39,781 nucleotides of DNA from Chara braunii (taxonomy: Eukaryota > Streptophyta > Charophyceae > Charales > Characeae). Made by a program: the position numbers and the translations under genes. Below the pieces are notes generated by a model that searched no databases, was not told where the DNA came from, and worked only from the letters and a program-made list of their open reading frames with translations. The DNA lies in the NCBI GenBank assembly GCA_003427395.1, contig BFEA01000211.1, forward strand, positions 801,311-841,091, written 5' to 3'. Shown one piece after another: positions 31,126 through 39,781 of the stretch. Numbering within the stretch: position 1 is the first letter of the stretch; each line of letters starts with the position of its first letter.

Positions 31126-33835
31126 GATACCACAGCAACTGATTCAGCCAAAGACACCCTACCACTCTATGACTCGTCTCCATTCTCTTCACCGCTAGTC
31201 TTAATGATGGATGGGACATTTCTCTATCTGTAAGGGTCTTAGTCAGTCTGATTCTTCCCCAATTCGTCTGGTCCCTAGCCATAGAGGGCCAACTGTCCTA
31301 AGCTAGCAGCGACAGCCCTAACCACCTAATCAAATAGCAACTGTTGTTGTGAAAGGAAAGTACGGCAAGCGGAATTAGGAACTTACACAGTTGAAATTCA
31401 GCTTGTCGTGCTTTCCTTTTGGACGGCAAGTGGAATTCAGAAATTACACAGTCGAAGTAGAGTGTTCAAAGCAGGCCTGTGCTCTGGACATATTAGCATG
31501 GAATAACGTGATAGGACTCTGGTTCTACGTCGTGGTCTTCGGGATAGGAGTAAGGACTAGAAGAGACAGTTGGGGGCATTCATATTCCTTATAAAAAAGG
31601 AAAAAAAGAAATTACACAGACGAGTCTACAGTCACACCAACCTCCCTCACACTTTGCTCATGCCCACCCCCTAACTGATGGCTCAGACTGGGTGAACAGT
31701 TCTCGGGAATTCAGGGTGGACCCACCTTGGGCACAGGAGTGGGCACCCAACCTGATCAATAATTATTTAACTTCACAGCAGAACGACAAATCTTGTTCTT
31801 TTTTTTACATTGCAACAGAGCAATGTGGCCACCCCCAAGATGCCTTGCTATGTGATGCTGAAGCTGAGTGAATTATCAGCATCCATTGGTGAACTACTCC
31901 CACATCATGTGCTCCACCTCGTCATCAAGGCCCTTCCCATACACCGCCCCTCTCCCACCAGATGCATCAGAAGCAGGATGACTCTCAAGATAGTATGCCA
32001 CTCTCACCTCACCAAAGGCAGGACTCTCAAGAAAAACAGTAGATAGGTAGATAGGGTTTAGGATACTTATGCTGCTGATCCAACCTGAATCATCTCGCCG
32101 CTGATGCCGTCTGATGACCAGTCGACCCCATGCAACGACAAGCGGATTCACCAACAAAGTGACCCTAGCCACGTACTGCCTCTAGCAATAGCAATCACTA
32201 ATGAATACTCTCATTATGTCGACCCTTCCTTCACCTTTCCGCCCATCCACTCTCAACATAGTGGAGAAGTCGTCTAACTGGTGAGAATACAACGAACTGC
32301 TGGTCAACCGTGATGACTGCAATAAGCTCCCTTGCTCGCCAAAAGGATAGCAAACTTCCAAAGGAACCGATCTGATAAAAAATTGCAAGGAAGGTGCCCG
32401 TGCGAATTCAGTTTGTGACCAACACAATCTTCATTGAAAGCCCACTTCTTGCCTCTATCCAACCAAACAACAACAGAGTAGTAGTTTCCAACTAAGGTAA
32501 GACTCGCCCAACACCACTGCCTAGTCTAGCATATCTATCTCATCCACCTGTGTAGGATCCTCAGAGACTTTACGTGGAGCTACTACTAATTAATAATATA
32601 AAAGAAAGACCAATGACTTATGAGTATACGTACGATAGATACCTTTGTTTGTATGTAGTGTCGTATTATTATAGTGAACCCGGGCAAGAGCCGTGGCCTT
32701 CGGCCTACACAGAGGGGCGTATGAAACAAACTCAATTTGTAGTAGAAGATCAAGTCCACTGTCCCATTGCTTGGAGCTCTCCCTGCATGCTGCTGAGCAA
32801 TGTCCCATTGCTTGGAGCCCTCCCTGCCGACCACCAGGTACGTATCCAAATTTCTCCCATGGCCTTCCTCACCTGTTCAAGGACTACCTCTGCCTGACCG
32901 CCACCCCTACTATATATGGCCCCCAACCAGCTATGGTGCCCGGCTTCCCTTCCAACACAACTGCACCACTGTCCCTTTCCTACTGCTTACTCCCATTGCC
33001 TATTACGGCAGATTCCCATCAGTGACCTGCTGTCCCCCCACCCACCCCACCGACTTGCCCGGCCTTGGCTGGGACTTCCTTGGGCTTGTAGGTACTGCCT
33101 CCCGAAAGTTTCCAGAGTTAGCTGAAACCTACCGGGCCCAGGCATTGTTACCGGGTTCCCAGATGGGCCTCCCAGGCCTGTACCTTGTGGCACTGTGACC
33201 CAGGTCCTACTGGCCCTGTACCTTGTGGAGCTGGGACCCATGGCCTACCGTCCCTGTACTGCCCGTTATGGTGGCTATGGGCCTTGCGCAAACCTGGTTT
33301 TAATTGAATTGTCAGTGTTGGGATGGCCAGACTTTGCCTAGAGAACTGCAAACGGACTTATGGTTTCTTCAGTTACATAAAACAATGGCATGGTATGGCA
33401 TGGTGAACAAGACACGGAAGGTAACGGCAAACACCTCAGAAAGTCTCCACTAATTATTCTCCAAACAAACCAGACACGGGATCATTACGCATCGGAGAGT
33501 TTCTCCATGAATGGTGCCGAAAGTTGGCACTTGGCACCACGAAAAAGGCAGGATTGTGTGTGTGTGTGTGTGGGGGGGGGGGGGGGAAGAAAGAGAGAGA
33601 AAGAAACTTTTACTATTTTTTTAGGGAAAAGACATGAGATCGACGAGAAAGACAGGGAGGGAAGTTATAGCGTTTACAATTGCTAGAACAATCCGCATAC
33701 TGTTTCCCTCTCCTTCTTCTTCTTCTTCTTCTTCTGCATTGTGTTTTCTTCATCTACCATGGAAGAAGCATTGATAAGCTGAATAGTGGAAGCAAGTAAC
33801 CGATATAGCAGACAACCGGGAGAGAACACACACAA

Positions 33836-33914
<79 letters not shown>
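33836..33914 (+). repeat. (GA)n microsatellite
   Basis: GA dinucleotides with two single-base interruptions, ending 14 bp from the splice donor of the SCC2 exon that ends at 33928. On the gene strand it is (TC)n immediately downstream of the donor. Confidence 0.97.
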
Positions 33915-33927
33915 AAAAGCAGATTAC

Positions 33928-33959
33928 CTCCATCATCATCACCGCCATCAGCAGCATCA
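33928..33959 (-). CDS. SCC2: Candidate SCC2 acidic exon (minimum extent)
   Basis: The frame encodes DAADGGDDDG and ends with a single G before GTAATC. That G plus the AT opening the exon at 28944 makes Asp, so the phase fits, and acidic sequence is expected before the basic linker in plant SCC2. The start is uncertain. TTTTGTTCTAG is a good acceptor giving this 32-nt exon. An earlier AG near 34020 would add about 60 nt encoding IIDNIIGTMRTRTLSMFCS, which also looks plausible. Confidence 0.45.
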
Positions 33960-34031
33960 CTAGAACAAAACATGCTGAGAGTCCGTGTTCGCATGGTCCC
34001 AATGATGTTGTCTATTATCTAATTGGCATCC

Positions 34032-34063
34032 AACCCACACCCACACCCACACCCACACCCACA
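34032..34063 (+). repeat. (CCCACA)n short tandem repeat
   Basis: About five hexamers of CCCACA, followed by further CA-rich sequence. It is not the plant telomere repeat (CCCTAAA). Confidence 0.9.
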
Positions 34064-34205
34064 CTCCCCCACCTCACACCACAGACACCCACATATACAT
34101 ACACATGCACATGGTCATCAGAGCATGACAGCTGCTCAGTCACATTAGTAGTTCTATAATGGCAATTAGGGCATCGCATATTTTGCTTCTGACAATCAGT
34201 AGACA

Positions 34206-34238
34206 GGGGGGGGGGGGGGCACAGGGGCGGGGCGGGGC
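34206..34238 (+). other. G-run cluster, potential G-quadruplex
   Basis: A run of about 14 G is followed by GGGG, GGGG and GGGG separated by one to four bases. Four or more G-tracts in 33 bp meet the usual quadruplex pattern. It lies about 20 bp beyond the donor of the candidate exon at 34261. Confidence 0.6.
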
Positions 34239-34260
34239 ATGCCTTTCGCTGCCAACTTAC

Positions 34261-34470
34261 CTTCCAACCTTCCGCTGCAGCGCAGAGTGGCTCATAATAA
34301 AGAATAGTGTGTTAAACAAAGACAGGCAACCTCCATCTGAAGGATAAATTACCACTCCCAAAGATAATGATGAGATCACGCGAGCCTCCATCACAAAGAT
34401 GCGCCGTTCTGCCATTTCATGCCAGGGAACCCGGCTGTGAACATCCTCAGCCAAACAATTGTACATTACT
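34261..34470 (-). CDS. Possible further upstream exon (210 nt)
   Basis: An open frame of 69 codons, with one leading and two trailing bases, lies between CTTCCGCAG and the strong donor GGAAG|GTAAGT. Its trailing AG would join the T at 33959 in frame (Ser). The encoded sequence (..HSRVPWHEMAERRIFVMEA..) shows no SCC2 similarity I can recognise, so it may be an N-terminal exon of the same gene or chance. Confidence 0.28.
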
Positions 34471-34559
34471 CTGCGGAAGAATCAGGTAAGATGAGGGGGG
34501 CTTTGCGCTCGTGCCTTGCGGTAAGCGCGCTATCTCGCGCTCGCGCCTTCGAAATTCGA

Positions 34560-34860
34560 ATGCGGACGACATCGCGTCGCCCGACACAACATCGCGTCGC
34601 CCGACGCACCATAACCATCTCCCACCAGGGTGCCTAGCGCACGTGCCCCCAGTGCGCGCACTTGAGGCGGCTTAGTATAGTGGTCCGGAGGATTCTGCTG
34701 AATATGCGACGCTCTCTTGAAGGACATCGAAGGAGTGTTCCACTCCCCACGCAGCAGCTGTCTGCCAGGGCGGCACCGTATGCAACCCGCGGCCATAAAC
34801 TTGTAGTGTGTATCACGAAGGCCCGGGCGGCCATAACCGCTCAGCTACTTGACCTTGGAC
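34560..34860 (-). other. Possible tRNA-derived sequence
   Basis: On the minus strand, GTAGCTGAGCGGTTATGGC (near 34845) resembles a tRNA Ser/Leu-type A box. GCGGGTTGCATAC, about 55 bp downstream, resembles a poor B box. No cloverleaf could be folded by eye and no poly(A) tail was seen. A 19-bp direct repeat (ACATCGCGTCGCCCGAC) lies at about 34568-34606. Confidence 0.25.
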
Positions 34861-35009
34861 CAGAGTGTCAGGCGTTTCTCATTGCGGCACATATGGGACA
34901 GCACCACTCGAACATGAAGGTGTCAAGGTAAACTTTTTCCTCAAGGAAGATCGATTCGAGCAAGTTCAGCCGGCTACACCTAGAAGCGGGTCATGCAATA
35001 TTGGAGTGA

Positions 35010-36866
35010 GAATTGTCTTTAACATTCCTCCCGGCTTTATTGCCCCCTAACATCTTCTCTAACACCTCCTCTCTCCTCTTCTCCAGCCCGTCCCCGCCCC
35101 TCATCTCCGTCCCATTTTCTTTCTTCATTCCCGTTCTCCCTCCTCGTCGCCATCCCGTCTTCGCCTCCCTGATCGAACCCCCCATCTTCCTTCTTTTTAT
35201 TTTCCCCATATATCAATCGCATTCCTCGAACCCCCCCGCACTCTTCTCTTGAGAGCGCTCACGATCCGATCGCCCCATCTCCTCGCATCGTCTTCAGTCT
35301 GTCCTCAGTCTTCCACAACTCCAATCCCACTCACTCGTCCCCCTTTCCTCTTTGCTTCTCAGCCTTCCCTCCCTATTTAGATATCCATCTATCATTAATC
35401 CGCCTCTCCGCGAGCAATCGGCATCCCCAGCTACCCATTCACCTTCCTGACATCGATCCTATCTGCTCTCGCTCGTCACTTCCATCCTGGCCTCCCTCCT
35501 CATCTCCATCCCGGTTCTCTATCCTCATCTCCATTCTGGTTCCGTTTCTAATCTCCCATCCACCCCGTAAAGCATTCGCCGCCTCAATCCCCCGCGATAG
35601 TATCCATCCATCCACCGCCCAAACCGCCCAAACCCCGATCGCCCCACCCCCCAACACCGCCCCCATCCGCGTTTCTCGGTTCAGCCAGTTTCCAATCTCC
35701 CCTGTCCCCATTCATTCACCAGCCGCTCCTTCCATCTAGTTTGCTATCTCCATTACCTACCATATCCAAACTCCCTCCATCAATACTATCTTTCGGCCCG
35801 GTCTCTAATACCCTCTCCCTCCTCATCTCCTTCCCGTTCTCGCTCCCCAGCGCCATCTCATTCTCTTTCCTCTCTTCCATCCGGTCCTCGCCTCCCTGGT
35901 CTAAGTCCACATCATTGTTTCCTCAACCCCCCCCCCCACACTCCTCTCTTCGTCCACCGCCCAAATCTCGATCACTCCATCTCACCGGCCACACAGTCTT
36001 CCCTCAGTCTTCCTTCTCCCCCGATACCACACACCCAGCCTCCCATCCACTTAGCCTCCCAGCCCTCCATCTAGATATCCACTATCAACCCTCTTCTCCA
36101 TTTCCCTGTTCTTCCCAATCTCGCTCCTTTTCTTTCTCCTATTTCCCTATTGACTTCCCCAGCCACTATCCTCACACTAACCTTCATCCATCAATACGTA
36201 GTAGCCTCCTTTCTCCACTCCAACTTCCCTTCTATCTCCCTCTTTGCCCTGTTCCATCCATCTCTCCAACCCATCCTGACACATCATCCAACCTCTTCTT
36301 TCGCCAACGTCCTCCTTTCTTCTCTCCCTCATATTCGCCTCTTCCCTCGCGATCTTACCCGTCTATATCAACGTCTATATCGCTGTACATTGGGCCCTTC
36401 CCCTCCTCCTCTTCATTCCTTCCGAATCCTTCGACTCCCCTCCATTTCCCTGTGTATTCTTTACCGTCCCATCCATTCAGTCTTCCGCCTAACCTCCATC
36501 GATTTCGTCATACCCCATTTCTGGTACAGCTTTACTTTGAGCTTACAGCACCCACCTCCTCGCAGCAACCCTTGTCCCTAGTTATCTCCAACTATCCTTG
36601 CCCGGGTCCTTGTCAATTACTCTTCCTCTGACCCCTGTCCCCACTAGCCACCCCCACCTCTGTCATTCCAACCTCCCTCCCGGATCTCACCCAACCCTCG
36701 GCCGACCTCTGTCCGACCCCATCCCGAATTTTCCCAATCCTGTCCATCCCCACTCCCAAGTCTAGTCAGATCTCTGCCCGATCCAATCCCATCGTTCCCT
36801 CCCTGGCCTTTCCAGCCTGCTTTGAGTCTGCCTCATCCCAAAACGGGAGCTCAACGAATTTGAACA
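35010..36866 (+). other. Pyrimidine-rich region upstream of the LINE ORF1
   Basis: About 1.85 kb of C+T-biased sequence with recurring CATCTCC(A/G)TCCCG and TCTCGCTCC-like units and no codon-like structure. The 296-codon open frame at 35741-36631 is Ser/Pro/Leu-rich because of this bias. Its position directly before ORF1 suggests a LINE 5' untranslated region, which is inference. Confidence 0.45.
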
Positions 36867-39443
36867 TGACGGAAAAAGGTGTCAACGTGATTGATAACGA
36901 GGCGCTCAAATTTTTTATCGACAAAACGAAAGTGCAGGGGATACAGACAACGGAAATTCAGAAGGTAGATAGCAAAGAAGAAGAGGTAATTGTGTGGAAA
37001 TATCCGAGCGGCAAAGTTGGATGATCTGCACGAAAAACATGGTGTTCAATTTCACACGCAATGGAGCAGATCTCCAACCCGTGGAGAAGAGGAAATGGGT
37101 GATCGAGACAATCAAGGAGTTGAAGCTCAAGCAATCCGGGGAAACCTTTACATTGCAAAACCTGGGTCGCAACAACGTCATGGCGTTATTCATTCGGGAA
37201 GAACATGCAAAAGCAGCAGCAGAAATGCAGTCCAGGAATTGCAATGGGTCAGTCTGCACGGTCTCCAAGTGGAAAAAATTAAACACACAGAAACAGGACC
37301 CAGTTTTCTCAGTCTCTTACAAACAGACACTCTTGAAGGAGAATTTCTGGGTCCAGTTCGACGACATCCCATTTGGTTTTCAGGGCTTGCTGGTAGACAG
37401 ATTAGAAAAGCAATACACAGCGAACAGGATCCTTAAATGGATCCTGCCAGCCCCGAAATTCTTGGCCCCGCATTGCGGCTCGCTGACTGCAATATTGGAA
37501 GTCAAGACGGACAGCCCCCCGGTTTTTTCACAAACATGGAAATTACGGATCGAAAACAGAGTTGCGAAAATTAGGGTCTCTACAAAGAGCTCCCCGATCT
37601 GCTTCCGGTGCAGGGAGCAGGGTCATATGGGGACCGACCCCAATTGCCCCAAGTATCCGAAACAGCCAAAAGAGCGCAGCCTCCTTCCTAGCATGTTGGT
37701 TGAAGTAGGAGGCTCCAGGCATATGGTTCATTGTAGACAGCAACTACGATGGCTGGGTCTTCGATGACAACCTGGAGGAACCCGATTGGGTATGGCACTA
37801 CGTGGACAGGGAACCTCTGGTCAAGAAACCGAATATCTTCCTGCCAGCCGACAATAGGTGACAGAAGAAAGCGACAGGGAGAGTACCAGGAAACCCAACA
37901 AGAATTAGAACTGACCCTCTCATCGATCCTAGGGTGATCAAGGAAGAGAAGGACAAGCAAGATCTCCTGTGGGATCTAGACGCAGTAAAGGAACAAGTGA
38001 TGCTGGAATTCGACAAGGAAGATTCAAGCTTTAGAGGCAAGCTGAAAAGTTTAGAACAGGCGTCACTCCAGCAAAGGAGCAGGGATCAAACAGAAAATAA
38101 ACGAACGTTGCACAGTGAAGGTCAGGAGATTGTGGAGGGGGGACTCGAGAAGCGAAAGGCAGTTAATGCAGCAGGGGAAGACGAAATAGTAACCAAGCCT
38201 GCTGTGGTCAGCCAAGGTGATAAGGTAAAGGGGGAAGGGAAGGCGGAGTCGGACACCATGGCCGATGTGAGCAGCGCGGAGGGAGACAGCCCGACGAAGG
38301 AAAGTGAGAAGGAATCTCGGCGATTGCTCCAGTGGCTCAGAGAATATGTAGAGAAAGCCAAGAGGGAAAGGGAACATGCATTCAACAACAGGGTAGCATG
38401 CCTGAAACGCGCTGAGAAGGCCCAGTTAGTTGGTAAGAGGGGCCCGATAGGAGGATCCGGGAACTCCAACAACCAATTTGAGGCGCTCAGGAAGGTCAAG
38501 GCAGAGAAGCTTTCAGAATATACGGCATTCAGCTATGCAAAAAAGAAAAGGGCAAGAGAACACGGTCTGAAAGACAAAGCCAAAACCATTCCCGATTCCT
38601 AAGACGCATTCCAAAGCTTGCGCCCAAAGAAATGGAAGGCAGGGAAGAACCAGAAGATGAGGGACAATAACTCAGACCCAATGGAATCTGAGGAAGAATC
38701 TGGACGCACCCTGCTGGAAAAAGAAGCAGCGGTTATACTGGCTCAAACAGACAAATTGAAGAGACTGAATGAGGAGTACGCCCCAGAATTCACTACAATC
38801 GACCACATTGCCAAAAAGGTTGCTCCACTGGTGGAGAAAACCGCCAGGTCGGCACGGCTCACAATGATGAGTATCCGTCCGCTCATCGCGGCAAGATATG
38901 TGTTAGGAACTGGTGAGTGGCAGGTTGCCACAGATGTTTCCTTTCAGATCCCTGGCTTTGAAGAAGACCAGAACATAGCAGAGGTCTTTCAAAAGAAGGT
39001 AACTAGTGTTAATCCGTTGGGGATCTATGAAATAGGGCTGAATGGAGCAGTTCAGGAGGACACACAGTCTCAATCAGGATGTTGAAACAGATGCAGAAGC
39101 AGGGAAACACTCTCCCCAGGCATTCATGCCATTGATCGTCAAGCTGCCGGGAACCGCGCAGCTGAGATCAGGGATGAGATGGCGACCGTGGAGGACCGTA
39201 ATTGCAATCCCATACAGCATCTTGACAGGCTCGAGCCTGCCAGCAGAATTGAATGCAGTATCAATTGCGACCCTAGTAGCAGCAGGCATTCTGGAGGGAG
39301 ATGGAGATCTAGATGCACGAGCATATGCACTGGAATGGGACAAATTTTACAGAAGCGATGGTTCGGATGAGGAGTCCTTGGGCGGGATCTCTGATGAGGA
39401 GAGGTACGAGGAGGGGAGAAACATAGAGCAGGGAGAAGACTGA
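36867..39443 (+). pseudogene. LINE ORF1-like pseudogene with CCHC knuckle
   Basis: ORF1 proteins of plant LINEs bind element RNA. An ATG at 36867 opens a frame that stops at 37022. The continuation is in the next frame (from about 37000), with WVQFDDIPFGFQGLLVDRLE, resembling the domain before the zinc knuckle in plant LINE ORF1. A knuckle CFRCREQGHMGTDPNC follows at 37600-37647; its last spacing is six rather than the usual four. A second frameshift lies near 37720. An in-frame TGA is at 37859 and a TAA at 38600-38602. A charged, coiled-coil-like part follows (LLEKEAAVILAQTDKLKRLN), and a last frameshift near 39050 leads to an acidic end at 39443. The copy is dead, but codon structure is still clear between breaks. 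Confidence 0.75.
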
Positions 39444-39616
39444 GGAAAGCATGGGTCCATACAAGATGGATGAGTCGGGGTCAGACTCGCCCTCGAGGCC
39501 GATGCACGACTCCGGGGGTCTGATCCGGGAGAGGACACGAACGGTCTGGACACAGGAGGACCTTCACCCTCTTAAAAGAACAGCAGAACAGGCTATGGGG
39601 TAGATAGTGGTGATAG

Positions 39617-39781
39617 TCGGGGCTATGGAGGAATTTAGGAGAGCGGCCAACATGGGGGTTAACTCAAGGGGAGTGGAGACATCAAGGGATTACCATTCGA
39701 TGTTGGAATGCCAATGGTTTGGGTAACGTTCAGGAAAGGGAAGACAAGCTCTTCGACCTAATTAAAGGTTTCACAGTAAGC
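39617..39781 (+). CDS. LINE ORF2, start of endonuclease domain, cut by the window edge
   Basis: The frame opens after a TAG at 39614 and runs to the window edge. From 39689 it reads ITIRCWNANGLGNVQEREDK and then a hydrophobic helix. 'I...WN.NGL' is the first strand of the APE-type endonuclease domain of LINE ORF2, with the conserved Asn that helps bind the metal ion. The rest of the endonuclease and the reverse transcriptase would lie to the right. No ATG precedes the motif in this frame, so the start is unknown, and the copy may be inactive like its ORF1. Confidence 0.75.

Larger units (their letters stand above)
28945..33927 (-). other. Probable SCC2 intron (about 5 kb) with tandem duplications
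   Basis: This stretch is an intron if the exon ending at 33928 is real. It contains duplications at 30160-30511 and 30700-31125, small duplications near 31372-31460 and 32757-32826, a GT/G-run at 33555-33586 and the (GA)n tract at 33836-33914. Between about 29000 and 30150, and 31600 and 33500, I recognise no gene or element. Confidence 0.5.

Noticed and set aside
31894-32172. Minus-strand 92-codon frame as a further SCC2 exon
   Set aside because: No SCC2 similarity seen, and the phase link between 33928 and 28944 does not need it.
34032-34063. Telomere-like repeat
   Set aside because: The unit is CCCACA, not CCCTAAA, and it is short.
35741-36631. 296-codon plus-strand open frame
   Set aside because: Ser/Pro/Leu-rich because the strand is C+T-biased; no domain, and it lies in the LINE leader.

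Overview
This is eukaryotic nuclear DNA, almost certainly from a streptophyte and plausibly a charophyte alga such as Chara. The main evidence is a minus-strand gene whose exons encode a cohesin loader, SCC2/NIPBL. It carries a PHD finger in the middle of the protein, an arrangement known from plant SCC2 and absent from animal NIPBL. The introns are very long and full of transposons. The species name is inference; the plant-type SCC2 is read from the exons.

Gene layout (minus strand, 5' to 3' runs right to left). Nine consecutive exons can be placed with GT-AG borders and compatible phases: 28944-28851, 24312-24126, 23275-22820, 21600-20978, 20137-19930, 15912-15862, 9057-8899, 3655-3491 and 687-394. 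They total 2237 nt and read through without a stop as 745 complete codons. A tenth, acidic exon ending at 33928 is phase-compatible, and a weaker candidate lies at 34470-34261. The gene runs off the left edge, so its C-terminal exons are missing. Its start codon was not found. Introns are 0.84-6.8 kb and exons are about 8% of the gene body.

Intron contents, left to right: a 59-bp duplication over a splice donor (305-422); a TTAA-flanked inverted-repeat element (1599-1784); a MITE with a perfect 8-bp target duplication (2604-2874); a possible solo LTR with CCAAT and TATA boxes (about 3.8-5.0 kb); a GC-ended block of TTC satellites (5132-8025); a second TTAA element (9249-9440); a broken LTR-retrotransposon gag (10.85-11.97 kb); a U6 snRNA-like copy (12252-12341); a pyrimidine-rich duplicated block (12.65-14.87 kb); a 1.3-kb tandem duplication (16.12-18.93 kb); an assembly gap (21766-21927); a U6 copy next to a tRNA-derived SINE (24.4-24.95 kb); and a third TTAA element (27063-28360) holding two nested inverted-repeat elements and a U6 retropseudogene with 13-bp target duplications.

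The right end (about 35-39.78 kb, plus strand, antisense to SCC2) is a degraded LINE. It has a CT-rich 5' region, an ORF1 with a CCHC knuckle broken by frameshifts and stops, and the first residues of an ORF2 endonuclease domain cut by the window edge. The only host gene I can support is SCC2; nearly everything else is mobile or repetitive DNA inside or beside it.
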